Shown one piece after another: positions 19,526 to 29,971 of a stretch of 64,000 bases of DNA (its first letter is position 1; the number at the start of each line of letters is the position of its first letter). The notes below the pieces were generated by a model. The model was not told the DNA's origin. It searched no databases and saw only the letters and a program-made list of their open reading frames with translations. The DNA is from Hippopus hippopus (Eukaryota > Mollusca > Bivalvia > Cardiida > Cardiidae). Location of the stretch: positions 34,656,493-34,720,492 of the forward strand of contig OX328108.1 of NCBI GenBank assembly GCA_946811185.2, read 5' to 3'. A program made the translations under genes and the position numbers.

Positions 19526-19724
19526 TGTATCGTTAGAATTAAAGTTGTCAACTTAAGGCTGTACTGTAACAAAATGTCACACTCATGATAATATCCATAT
19601 ATTTCAAATTTATCCTATTAAGTAAATTTGCCTGCAAATTGACCCACGTGGTGTTTATTTTTGGCCACTAGTGGACCTCTTATGTTTAATCTTATAGATG
19701 AAAATAAATATGATACAAAAAGAA

Positions 19725-19885
19725 TGCCTGCGCAGGCTGACCTGGGTCGAAACTTGATATTGGTAAAATTCCTGCATGTCAAAGGACCATTGTACCTCTT
19801 GAGCTAGCCAGATCTTAAAGAATGCGACGACTTGCTTTCTATAATGCGAAGATGCATTAAAAAATTCTCTTTTTCTCCAGAACAT
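19725..19885. mobile_element. MITE family C, right half
   Basis: GCCTGCGCAGGCTGACCTGG, CATGTCAAAGGACCA and GCGAAGATGCATTAA are present. The right terminus is decayed. Confidence 0.55.
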
Positions 19886-19960
19886 GACTTAACCAAGTCT
19901 TTTCCAGATTTTTTTATTGTCAATGCGACAAAATTTAGTTCCGACTCACCACTAAACGAC

Positions 19961-20107
19961 TTTTAGGTTGGAAAGCAGCCAGTGGCTCGGAAAGCATGTT
20001 GAACAAAGTACTAGTAAAAAGGAACTCCCATGGATACAATGATAGGTGCACTGACCGCTGTAACATGGCTAAAACAATGTCAAAGACAGTGTTGAACACA
20101 CGTAACT
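19961..20107 (+). mobile_element. SINE type-2 3' body fragment
   Basis: GGAAAGCAGCCAGTGGCTCG, AACAAAGTACTAG, GATAGGTGCACTGACCGC and ATGGCTAAAACAATG. No head. Confidence 0.7.
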
Positions 20108-20784
20108 TAACAAACAAATACAATTTTAAAGTAAAAATACTTACCGTCAAATATACGAATATTTCTACGGTTCAAGTTCAACAGTTTAAATGGCGGTCAT
20201 AGGTTGAGAATGACGCGTGCGTCTTGTCAACGCGTTTTAAACGTTCGCGATTTTTTTCGGATCGTTTAATGCACGAAAACGAGGCGCGTGCTCTGTTTTT
20301 TTGCCCCATTACTTCTTGTACAGATCTTTTAAGTCAGAATTACTTGTACCTCTAATTAACTTTGCGTATGCAAACGGGGTTTTATTTTATAGTATTACTT
20401 TGTCAAAACTTAAAATTGAAATGGATCTATCTCAATTTTTGTAATACCACCCACTAACAATTCTGGATAAAAATGTTATAGGCCTACTTAATTCATGCCT
20501 TCAGGTTGTATGGAGGTTACATGCACATGGAAACGTAATGTAATACGTAGCTTTTGATTTTTTCCCAATAATATTACTGATAATCATAGTTATGTTTCTT
20601 ATACTATGAAAATCAGTTGTGACATAACATTGTTTGTATCTACATTCTGACTCAGAATGAATAAAATAATGTTTAAGTCGGCGCCAAATATATAAACTCA
20701 ACCTCTTTCGAGGGATGAAAATACAATCCACTGAAATTCAGAAAGATATTTATCCTACAGGCTTGAATTATCAAACGGATAGTA

Positions 20785-20835
20785 AATATCCAAGATCAGA
20801 CTACACATTCTGTGTAGTCTCATCATGATTCATGT
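20785..20835. repeat. Hairpin repeat, family E
   Basis: AAGATCAGACTACACATTC / TGTGTAGTCTCATCATGATT hairpin. Confidence 0.6.
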
Positions 20836-20932
20836 CGGCGAACAAAGCGTTTTTTTTTTTCCTATGGCGCTGAAGGGGTCAACAAATTTTACTTTGGTTT
20901 TTCAGAATAATACGACAACACTGAAAAACCTG

Positions 20933-21374
20933 ACTTTATACCAAACAATCCGTTGATTCAACAATCCTGGGAAAGAAAGCTTTGAAAACATCACGAGACA
21001 AGGAGAAAATCCTAATAACCAGCAATTTTTCTTTTTCTCAGATTGTTTTCTACCATTGAATAGACAAACTCCATAATTTGAGCAACGTTTCATGAGTCGT
21101 CTGCAAATGCTTTTAACCCTTTACCAAACGACAAAATGTAGGACTTGACGAAATTGAAAGCATTTGCAGACGACAAATCATATGTAGCTCAAATAATGAT
21201 TTCTGTCTATGATAGGATAGAAAACATTGTGGGAAAAGGAGAAAATGCTGGTTACCAGCATTTTCTCCTTTTCGCTCAATGTTTTCAAAAGCCTACTTCT
21301 TCAGGGTCGTTAAATGCACGGATTGTGAGTTAATTCAGACAGGTCTACCATTTTTCCGTCGGCTAGAGAGTTAA
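20933..21374 (-). mobile_element. MITE family A, outer copy of a nested pair
   Basis: The left arm and core run to GTCTGCAAATGCTT at 21112. The arm resumes at 21334 with TTCAGACAGGTCTACC and ends GGCTAGAGAGTTAA. The interruption is another family A copy inserted at TTAA. Confidence 0.85.
21113..21333 (+). mobile_element. MITE family A, inner nested copy
   Basis: Exactly bounded by TTAA (21113-21116 and 21330-21333). It has a well preserved left arm (GCAGACGACAAATCATATG) and a strong palindromic core centred near 21255. Confidence 0.92.
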
Positions 21375-21751
21375 GTTACAGATACGATTGTTTAAACACC
21401 TGTAAAGCATAACTGTTGAAAATATTGTGGCTGAGTGAAAAGTGTAACTGCTTGCTCAAAGATTTTAAATGACATTTTGGTGGGAGTGGTAAGACATTTA
21501 CAGGTTTTTCGGGGAATAAATAGGGTAAATGCCAGATTTGCTGATTTAATGCACCGTTATCTCATTAAGTTTGTGTAAAATAAACAACAAAGACTTTTTT
21601 TATTCGTTATCAATAAAACTTAATTCCCATACTAAATTCTAAATAATGACGTGTTAAAAATTACGACCCTGTTGTAGAAAACCTTCGAAAACACTACGGG
21701 AAATGAAAACAAGCTAAGTAAAAAAAAAAATATTTAAAACTTAGATTTCAG

Positions 21752-21785
21752 AAGAAGAAAAAGAAGAAGGAGAAGAAGAAAAAAA
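21752..21785. repeat. Purine-rich GAA/AAG tract
   Basis: GAAGAAGAAAAAGAAGAAGG-type run. Confidence 0.9.
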
Positions 21786-21854
21786 TCTGACAGTTAAAAT
21801 CCACGGTCGGGCTTTACGTTCTTTGACTACGGAGAAATAAGTCCTGACGCAATG

Positions 21855-21948
21855 ACTATCATCAAATCTTGGCCGAGCTGGGATTCGAACCCTCGATCCA
21901 AAGTTTACTGTACAGCGCTCTGGTATGCGTCTTTGCGTTACTATGGCA
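21855..21948 (-). mobile_element. SINE type-2 tRNA-like head
   Basis: The minus strand carries B box GGGTTCGAATCCCAGC (about 21878-21893) and an A-box region toward 21940. The fragment in the opposite orientation at 22140 is a separate copy. Confidence 0.6.
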
Positions 21949-22139
21949 AGACATTCCTTACAACAAATAATCTGTTATACTCGATCAACCGAAAGTAGGT
22001 GAACTTGACTAGTTCTATGTACAGATTAAAGTTAAATAACGTTACGCCAAAATATGCGGTCATTGTCGATTTCATTTTCCAAGTCTGCATGCATGTCATA
22101 GTCATTGCAACAGGGTTCAACCTTCTGTCACCACTGATG

Positions 22140-22290
22140 CTTGTTTGGGTGAAGGTTAGTTGGGAAAGCAGCGAGTGGCTCGGGAAGAAATCGGTGTGAA
22201 ATCCTGATAAAAGGCACTCTAGGAAAGCAGTAATAGGTGCACTGGCCGCCACCATATAACTGAATTAATGTTAAGGTGCCATTATATAAA
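22140..22290 (+). mobile_element. SINE type-2 3' body fragment
   Basis: GGGAAAGCAGCGAGTGGCTC, TAATAGGTGCACTGGCCGCC and AACTGAATTAATGTTAAGG. Confidence 0.7.
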
Positions 22291-22299
22291 ACAAACATA

Positions 22300-23100
22300 C
22301 AAAGTACATGTACCCGTATTAGTTATGTTTCTGTGTTCTTAAGAAATTCTGTTCATTTTCATTTCTCAATGCCGAGGTGTAGATCTAGTTCCTATCTACT
22401 AAAAAACTTTGTATAGATCTACACAGGTTGAACAAGAAATATCTCTGAACATAGATAGACGGCGTACAAGGCGCTTGAATATGAATATTTCAAAATTCTT
22501 TTCATATTCAATATGAAGAGAAATACTAAAAAAAAGTCAAAAAATACCTCTCTTTCCTGCTTACGGCATATCGTCAAAAAGCAAAAATTTCAACTACAGA
22601 TCTGTAAAATTTTCAAGATGAGTTGTGAATCAAAACCATCTTTAGTTCGTCTGAAAAACAGTCATGAAGCCATGTATACATTTTTATAATGGGTTATATA
22701 GGGTCACGCCTACAAAATAACAAATTAGGCCTACATCTACCACTTAGCTCGGGAAGAGGATTATCCCCTATCATATTCATTTGCTATGGTGTGAATAAGT
22801 CCTTGCAAATAGGCCTGCAATAGGCCAGCAGGAAAAAAGATGTCCTTATTTTGACGATTTGCAAATGACTATTAATTCGTTTATCAAAACAGTAGGTCAA
22901 AAACCAGCGCATGAAGGAAGCGAAAACCAGTTTAGCGGGTTGGGGCCTAGATCTATGTGCTCCTTCCGAGGACACTCTCTACCAGCATCAGCCCCCTTCG
23001 CACCTCTGATAATTATATGCGTGAATGCTATTAACTCGGGGTAGATCTCCATGATCTTGACAACTGTGAATTTTTCTAATCTTGTAAGCTGCATAAAAAT
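22300..23100. other. No gene seen
   Basis: AT-rich intergenic sequence. Open frames of 60-66 codons on both strands have no family features. Confidence 0.45.
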
Positions 23101-23109
23101 CTATTGATA

Positions 23110-23310
23110 CTAAATCTTAACCCTCTTATCCATCTACATCTATCTGTCTGTTTATCTTTCTACCCATCTATCTATCCATTCATCTTCTTTCATATTTTAA
23201 ATCACCCATCTATTCAGTATCTACCCATCCCGGATCCATCCATCCATCCATCCATCCCGGATCCATCCATTCCGGATCCATCCACCTACCCATCCATCCA
23301 TCCATCATCT
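23110..23310. repeat. CATC/ATCT tetranucleotide tract
   Basis: Imperfect ATCT and CATC runs including the 12-14-bp phrase CCCGGATCCATCC, repeated three times. Confidence 0.9.
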
Positions 23311-23349
23311 CCGAAAAGAAAACCACTCCAAAAACAATCTACCAAGCAC

Positions 23350-23353
23350 TCTC

Positions 23354-23387
<34 letters not shown>

Positions 23388-23393
23388 TCCTTC
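23350..23393. repeat. Poly(C) and (CT)n microsatellite
   Basis: A C run at 23352-23363 is followed by CTCTCT to 23388. Confidence 0.95.
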
Positions 23394-23399
23394 CCCCAG

Positions 23400-24400
23400 C
23401 TAGCCTAAAGTATTTCTTATTCAATCCTAGAGCTACGGCTAGTATCCATCTATCTATCGTTCGTCCTCATTTCAACTTTCTCAAAAAATCAACAATATTT
23501 ATTTTTATTAATTAATTTATCACTCGAAATAAATAAGTTATTCATTAGCCTTGTGAACAAAGGGTACAAGAGCATAGGACATAGATAATGGTGTTTGAGA
23601 AACCAGAACGAACACGAAGTAAGTCGAACTGCAAAAGGACGAACGAAATCAAGGCCAAACATCAGAAAATGACGTCAACGCAAGCGCCTTGCGTATTTCA
23701 CACGTCATTGAAACTACATGTAGCCTATCAATATCGGTATTTTTTTTTCAATTTTTCTTGTTATGATTCGCGAACAAAAGCGAAACGGTGCAGATTTAAA
23801 GAACAAAAATTAATTGGGGTTTAATATTGTGGGTTTAGTTAGACTGTGTAGAATTCCTCTTGCGTTTAAAAATGAATCTTCTGGTTGTCAAGAAAGTTGA
23901 AGTACGACAACAGTCCAATTTTTCTCCATGTGGAGAAATTCAGAATGGCCGAAAAATTGTCCTTCAGGGTTGAGATGTCCTATATACGTGTAACCTATAG
24001 GCGCATTTGACATACCTCAGGTGATCCGGTGATCAAGTCTGTATCTGGAAGCTTGATATGCATCTACACGATACAATTCTTCGCCGGAAGTACGCCGGTT
24101 TACCGCTCTGAAAATTGTAAGACTCCTCTTAAAAAAGAAAACTTGAGTCTCAATTTTCTATCGAAATCTTTTTAACTATATTTCAGTTGACAAACAGTTC
24201 GTACATTCATTTTTTAACGTGGTTAATTAATTCCAATTGAAGTTTTCACCGACAGATAGATAGATGTAAACAACTTCATCGTTTATGTTGTTGCTAAACG
24301 ACTTAAAGTGGAGCCGCCTTGTATAAGATCACGTGATTGGCAGTTCAAATGGAAACGACCGTTATACAGACGAGGTTAGATGTAGGTACGGAATCGGCCG
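23400..24400. other. No gene seen
   Basis: Apart from the repeat segment matching 15480-15600 (24300-24410, inverted), no feature is recognisable. Confidence 0.45.
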
Positions 24401-24412
24401 AGTTGTGACGAT

Positions 24413-24440
24413 TGCTATAGGCGGTCTTCAGACCGCCTAT
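24413..24440. repeat. Perfect 13-bp-arm palindrome
   Basis: CTATAGGCGGTCT then TC then AGACCGCCTATAG. It sits at the edge of the dispersed repeat shared with 15480. Confidence 0.8.
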
Positions 24441-24471
24441 AGGTAATAGGTAATTTCGCCCGTATGACTTG

Positions 24472-24682
24472 ATGTTTCCACTTAGCTCAGTGGTGAAGGT
24501 GCAGAATTATTCCCAAACCGGAGGACACGGATACGACACCCACTCTAGGCCCTGGATTCTTTCATGGAAATGTACTTTGGCTAAGTATTTCAGAGCCTTA
24601 TCCTTGTATTGGTAAAACCCACGAAATACATACATGAGCAAACTGTCGCCGTGATGTGACTGAAATTGACAACTCAAATTCA
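24472..24682 (+). mobile_element. tRNA-derived SINE type 1, full length
   Basis: A-box region TTAGCTCAGTGGTGAAGG (24482-24499). The B box is drifted (GATACGACACC). The body contains TATTGGTAAAACCCACG. The 3' domain is CTGTCGCCGTGATGTGACTG. Confidence 0.75.
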
Positions 24683-25051
24683 TAACATTTGCAACGATTT
24701 AATTTGTATGCTAGGCCGGTGACCTCTATGTACAATGCTGTATTAAAATTGAAATGGAGTAACATGGAAAGCAGAGTAAAGCAGGATCAGGAACTCTACA
24801 CTGGAGACAGCCTAGTCCATTTTAAAAGAGAGAAAAAAAGTTCCCATCTACGTTCCCATCCGACAAATCCTTATTTCCTATGAAAGCAGGCCTTTAAAAA
24901 CACCGTAGAAAGTAGATCTAACAGCATTTTCTCTAATTTCTACACTATTTTCCACACATCCCAAGACAAATAACATTATATGAGCCTTATATTACTTTTT
25001 CCTGCCAATACTTTCAAATTTGAAATGCATGAAAATTTGACATCTATTATT

Positions 25052-25250
25052 TACAGAGCTCCAGACAGAGGGAGTGATTTTGATTTCAAAATTGATATAT
25101 TAATTATTCTCCACTAAACCCTATTTTATAAGTACTCATTAAAATCGTCTCTTCCAGACGATTCTAATAAGTACCCACAACACAGGGTTTGGAAGAGAAA
25201 TAATGGATTTAGAATACCATCACTCCCTCTTATCTGGTGCTCTGTATTAA
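25052..25250. mobile_element. Palindromic MITE, family H
   Basis: TACAGAGCTCCAGACAGAGG at the left and ATCTGGTGCTCTGTA at the right are inverted, with GGGAGTGAT / ATCACTCCC next to them. The inner arms meet near 25150 at AATCGTCT / AGACGATT. A half copy lies at 34130-34260. Confidence 0.8.
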
Positions 25251-25319
25251 AGTGTTGATAAATCCAGTTGGGAAGTCTTACCTTCTGCTTACCTTCTGTA
25301 CACCAAGACAGAAATAAAT

Positions 25320-25592
25320 GAGCGACGCCCTGGGAAAAGGGGGGGGGGGGTCACTGCATCTTCGTAATGCATTAGCCTATACCAAGCAAGTCGTCATTTA
25401 ATATGGCCTCGTTTCTTTTCCAAAAAACTGCTTAATATTGGGGTAAAATGGTCCTTAGACACGCAGAATATTAAATCTTATTAGTGGCAAAAAGTGTCTA
25501 CTTAGGTCAGCCTATGCGGACTGCTTATGCTGACATGGGTCGATATTTTTTTGTAGATGCATTAAACCGCCTTTTCACTGAGCATGGCTGGA
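25320..25592. mobile_element. MITE family C copy
   Basis: Eroded left end with a G run (25339-25351), then ACCAAGCAAGTCGTC. The right end is GATGCATTAAACCGCC with TTCACTGAGCATGGC. Confidence 0.7.
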
Positions 25593-25626
25593 ATAAAATC
25601 GACTTCGCCTGTTTGTATCCTATAAT

Positions 25627-25893
25627 TGGCATGCAACACGTGAAAAGGGGCATTCGGACATTTGCGTAAAGTGTCGTCCCGGATCAGCCTGCGCAGTCCG
25701 CGCAGGCTGATCCGAGACGACACTTTCCGATCGTGTGTGATTTTCTGTTTCACGCAAGTCTACTGCAGGCCTAAATCTAATATTGACGTAAAGTGCCGTC
25801 TCGGATTAGCCTGCGCGGACTGCGCAGACTGATCCGAGACGACACTTTTACGCAAATGTCCGAAAGCCCTTTTCGCATGTTGCAGGCCATATA
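25627..25893. mobile_element. Double-hairpin MITE, family B, copy 3 (best preserved)
   Basis: TGGCATGCAACACGTGAAAA at the left and CGCATGTTGCAGGCCA at the right. The first hairpin stem is almost perfect (AAGTGTCGTCCCGGATCAGC / GCTGATCCGAGACGACACTT). The flanks TATAAT / TATAAG suggest a short A/T target duplication. Confidence 0.9.
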
Positions 25894-26044
25894 AGACCTA
25901 ATTCATGCAATACCTTTACATGACAATCCCGTATTTCACCTCTTTAATGTCGACCTCTTTCGACAGCTTAAAATACAATCCACTTTAAAACTTATGACAC
26001 ACCCTACATACCTTGTAGGCTTGACTAAACAAACGGAGGGTATA

Positions 26045-26090
26045 GATCAGAGATCAGACAGTACAGAAACTGATCTTGATCTAGGTCGTC
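26045..26090. repeat. Hairpin repeat, family E
   Basis: TATAGATCAGAGATCAGAC / GAAACTGATCTTGATCTAGG. Confidence 0.5.
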
Positions 26091-26139
26091 CATAAATATT
26101 CCTGATTTTTCACGGCCTTATAGCACTGAAAAGGCCAAG

Positions 26140-26329
26140 TATCCTTGGGAAAAAAGCTTTCTGATAAGAAAACTTTAGTAGGCTACACGACAATTTCTCC
26201 TTTTCCCTGGGTAACTTTTACCCTTTCAATGGCAAATCCAATCACTTGAGACGCATATCATTTTTGTCTGCAAATGACTTCCATTTAGATAAGTGACAAA
26301 AAAAACTTTGTCTTCTGGTAAATCGTTAA
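26140..26329 (-). mobile_element. MITE family A, decayed
   Basis: AGCTTTCTGATAAGAAAAC, CAATTTCTCCTTTTCCC and TTTTTGTCTGCAAATGAC, then TCTTCTGGTAAATCGTTAA. Confidence 0.6.
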
Positions 26330-26382
26330 ATGTTATTTTCTTAAATTTATCACAGTAGTAGGACTAGTATGCGCTGTAGAAT

Positions 26383-26440
26383 CAAGTTCAGATTACGAGG
26401 TTTGTGTAGTCTGACCTTGATCTATATTGTCCATAAACGC
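26383..26440. repeat. Hairpin repeat, family E
   Basis: TCAAGTTCAGATTACGAGG / TGTAGTCTGACCTTGATCTA. Confidence 0.5.
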
Positions 26441-26469
26441 ACACAAATCTCTTTAAACCATGCCCAGAA

Positions 26470-26751
26470 TTAACCCTTTAACAGACAATAAAAATATACA
26501 CTCGGTCAAATTGAAAGCATTTGCAGACGACAAATTAAAGATAGCTTAAATGATAGTAGACTAGTTCGTCTTCAAAAGGTCAGAAAAAAATGTCGATCTG
26601 TCTGTCAATATGTCGGAAATGTAGATATGTAATAATGTAATAAATGTAATAATGCTTGTTACGAATATTTCTTCTTTTCTACGATGTTTTCAAGAGCCTC
26701 CATCCTCAGGTTCATCTAAGCGGAGCCTGGTCGTTTCGGTAAAAAGGTTAA
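26470..26751 (+). mobile_element. MITE family A copy with enlarged, disrupted core
   Basis: TTAACCCTTTAACAGAC and GCATTTGCAGACGACAAATT at the left; CAAGAGCCTCCATCCTCAGG and AAAAAGGTTAA at the right. The core is replaced by AT-rich TGTAATAATG repeats. Confidence 0.75.
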
Positions 26752-27221
26752 ATAGGTAAATAGTATCTGTTTCAGCCATCACGCCATGTTTATTGCAGGG
26801 CCTCGTTCATTGACAAAAGTAAAGTAGACAAAAAGTCACATGGTAATTATTCATTACTTCTGAAAACAAATTTACTACAGACAAATGTGAAAACGTCCCT
26901 TTAAAATAAAGAACATTCAACATGAATTAACAGTTAACATGAATAAAGATTTTTAAATACAATGTACAGGTGAAAACATTGTGGCTACAGGAGAAATTTA
27001 CAAACAATTTATCCTTTTAGCACCATGTTTTATAAGCTTTCTGTGGCTAGACCAAAAATGTCGTCTGTTCAGGTTAATAAGTTTAAAGTGTTTACCATAA
27101 TTGGAGTTTACCGGTCAATAAATGTCACGCGTAGGCCGGGCACGTACAATTAAACCATACTAACTTATCAATATACAAATCATTAGATGCGACGTTAGTT
27201 ATATACTAAATATGACCGGAA

Positions 27222-27746
27222 CTATTTTCCACCATGCAACATGAGAGGAAGATGGGACAATCTTTTTAAAGACTTATTTTCGCGAAAAAAAGGAAATTTT
27301 GTTGGCGCAGAAAATAAGAAACAATCGAATAAGTTTGTGGGGTGTCCCAAATAGCCACGTTGGTTCAGCCAAATGCATGGCGTTGGAACGAGACTTTTTT
27401 TTTTGCTCTCCCAACGTCGCCTCGGTGCTTCTGTAAAACAGCGCAATGTCTTTACCTTCTCTTTTTACTGACTTAACAACCTGCTGAAGAGTTAATATAA
27501 ACATTTTGAGAGAGAGAGAGAGAGGCCTGCACAAAACATAGTCAGATAAAATCATATTGTCCGGAATACATTTTTTCTCGCGTGTTTTTGCGAGCAAAAT
27601 TTTCTACATGGTTTTGGTTGACATTATTTACAACTCTTGGGAAAAGATATATATATATATATATTAAAAAAAAGAGAAAAATTGCCTTATTACGAAAATA
27701 GGTAAAATAATGTTTTACAGGAATATGCTCGTCATACAAGTAGCGA
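27222..27746. other. No gene seen; short AG and TA microsatellites
   Basis: GAGAGAGAGAGAGAG at 27509-27523 and TATATATATATA at about 27647-27664. The open frames here lack motifs. Confidence 0.6.
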
Positions 27747-27899
27747 TTGCGTAATCATCCTAAACACATCATCATAGAATTTTTTATAGCCGTGCCCATT
27801 CCGTGTGTTTACGGGGTCCTGCGTCGTCTGTGCATGTCATATTTTTCGAAAATAGAATGTATGTATGTATTTAAAAAAATGCCACCTAGACGAAGAAAA

Positions 27900-28102
27900 T
27901 GGGTCCTGTATGCCTCAGTGTTAAAGTGTAAGACTCGTAACCTGGAAGTCCCGGGCTCGAGCCCAACTGGAAGCGCCAGAACCTTTGGCAAAACACGTCA
28001 GAGCCCCGTCCTAGTACTGGTGAAAATATCATATATAAGCTGTCGCCGTGATAAGACTGAAATCATATTATTTAAAAGCGGCGTAAAACACCATCCAATG
28101 GA
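27900..28102 (+). mobile_element. tRNA-derived SINE type 1, full length
   Basis: A box CAGTGTTAAAGTGTAAG (27916 on), B box GGGCTCGAGCCC (27953-27964). The 3' domain is CTGTCGCCGTGATAAGACTG with AAAAGCGGCGTAAAAC. Confidence 0.8.
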
Positions 28103-28305
28103 ACAAAACGTGTATTTGTACGAGCCTGAGACAGTTGGTATACATTTTTCCCTGACAAAGTCCATCATTTGCGCCATTTAGTCTGGAAAAAAGAGACTGC
28201 CAACATCAACTTCAGATTAGGTTTACAATGCTAGTAACAGCTAAATCTTCCAAGTTAACGGAACTGAAGAGTTCTAGGTCTTGTAAAATGACCACGACAA
28301 GTGGT

Positions 28306-28536
28306 TTAACCTTTACAAAAGTGTGCATATTTATACATTTGCTGAAAGGAAACATTTGCTGGCCACAAATTTGAAGTCTCGCTCATATGATGGGATTTGG
28401 TTTTTGAAAGGGTAGGAATATTGTGGGATAAGGAGAAAATGCTAGTTATCAGCATTTTCTCCTTTTCTCACTATGTTTCAAAAAGCCTCTCTTCTTCCGG
28501 TCCTTAACAAGGGATTGTTTGGCTAGTAGATTTTAA
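28306..28536 (+). mobile_element. MITE family A copy
   Basis: TTAACCTTTACAAAAG at the left, core GGAGAAAATGCTAG / CAGCATTTTCTCC, TTAA at 28533-28536. Confidence 0.8.
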
Positions 28537-28574
28537 AAGTTGACATATTGCTGAGTTTTCATGATATATTAAGG

Positions 28575-28890
28575 TTACAGTAGCTGCCATAGGTAAACAA
28601 AGTAGGTGTTAAAATACATCTAAATTTAAATCATGTCATTTAAAAGTGTGGAAATTATCGTGAAGATGGCAACCTGTCACGGGTAGGTCCAAGAGTTAGT
28701 CGCTGGCAGAGAAATTAGTTTCAGAACTATGTTAAAAGTTGCCAGGTCACTCTTTATTTTGTTTACCGTACTTATGCCTGATTTTAAATTTCATTTCATT
28801 GCTAGCAACTTACCCTTGGACCAACCACACAATAACACATTGTCATCTTCACAATATTTTCCGTACTTTTAAAAGGTATGATTTGGATAT
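28575..28890. mobile_element. Palindromic MITE, family F
   Basis: AAATCATGTCATTTAAAAGT at 28630 is inverted as CTTTTAAAAGGTATGATTT near 28867-28885. GTGAAGATGGCAAC is inverted as TTGTCATCTTCAC. The inner arms GTCGCTGGCAG / TGCTAGCAAC pair less well. The relative is at 34328-34600. Confidence 0.7.
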
Positions 28891-28894
28891 AAAT

Positions 28895-29700
28895 GCATGT
28901 TGACACAGGTCTGCATTGTTGTTTAAATTGCACTTTAACTGCCTCTGGTGCATTCTGCACATTATCTTCCGCCAGGTGGCAATTTTCAAATACAGACCTG
29001 TCTGATTTGGGCTTTCTGGGTACAGAACCGGACTACTTTTCAAAACGACAACCGTTACTTCGAGTTTCAAAATAAAATAAAAGTTTACTCAGTAAAACGC
29101 TAGGTACCTGGTACTATTCACCCAGCTATGGTCAGCTAGTATGTAACCTATGCATTGGCCATTTATAAAAACAGCCCCTATAGGCTTGGGAAATAGCTTC
29201 CGTATAAGCCCAGATACTTCTTGTGGTTTATAAGACTAAAAAAAAAATGCAAGAATCCTGCTTTCCGTAAAGTCTATATTAGAAACTGTATTCAAAGATG
29301 TGAAGTAAAACAATAGTTTTTGTAAAACCTGTTTTCCCGTTTGAAATAATTAATTTTTTAAGAAATTTGGAGCGAAAAATAGGCTACATATTTCCACAGA
29401 TGTTATGTTTATGGCCTTAATATTTCTCCATAGCCACTTTATTAGCGGTGAGTTTTGTTTACGCACCGCGTACTAATATTTATCCTGTACAGGATAGTGA
29501 TGCGTGTAAGCAGACTGGTCGAATCTTCGAAGAATACGATGTGCGCAGACAACGACATTCTGTAGCATCAGCAAAAAAAAAGACTATCTGAATTATTGTT
29601 TACATCCTCTACGTACTTTCTTTATTTTATTTGTATCTTGTTTGAAAGCAACCACCTTTGTTTTCACCTATAGTAGGGGCATAACAGATTGCTAAAAGGA
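28895..29700. other. Upstream region of NSUN6, nothing firm
   Basis: No repeat or motif that I can name. The promoter should lie toward the 3' end of this stretch, but I see no convincing TATA box. Coding frames are short. Confidence 0.4.
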
Positions 29701-29732
29701 AAAATCCCGTATGGAGAAAGGTATCGGGTCAT

Positions 29733-29821
29733 CCCGAAATCCCCCCCTCCCCGACGTTTAATTTTCGGAAAAAGAGTTGTTTCCCTTCTATACGATACTC
29801 TTCAACAGTGAGGATTTCGGG
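29733..29821 (+). promoter_or_regulatory. Inverted repeat in the probable NSUN6 5' leader
   Basis: CCCGAAATCC (29733-29742) pairs with GGATTTCGGG (29812-29821), 61 nt before the start codon. If transcribed, it could form a leader stem with a 69-nt loop. Confidence 0.35.
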
Positions 29822-29881
29822 GGAAGTAAACAAAATATTTCATGTCGTCTCGATAGAGAGACAAATCCGGGAGTTTCAGAA

Positions 29882-29971
29882 ATGTCAAGCAATGATCATT
29901 CAGAGTTACCCCCGATTTTACTCAGTAAAGAAGTTTCAGACTACCTCAGTGCAACATGGAAAGGAGATCTG
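29882..29971 (+). CDS. NSUN6: NSUN6 exon 1 (residues 1-30)
   Basis: ATG in the context CAGAAATGT, ending GATCTG before GTATTT, phase 0. The segment KEVSDYL aligns with the family N-terminus, and spacing to exon 2 fits without a gap. This is the exon with least motif support, resting on frame and alignment. Confidence 0.8.

Noticed and set aside
29777..29881. A 35-residue N-terminal extension of NSUN6.
   Set aside because: The frame is open but begins at TTG, not ATG. The first ATG is 29882, and the length then fits the family.
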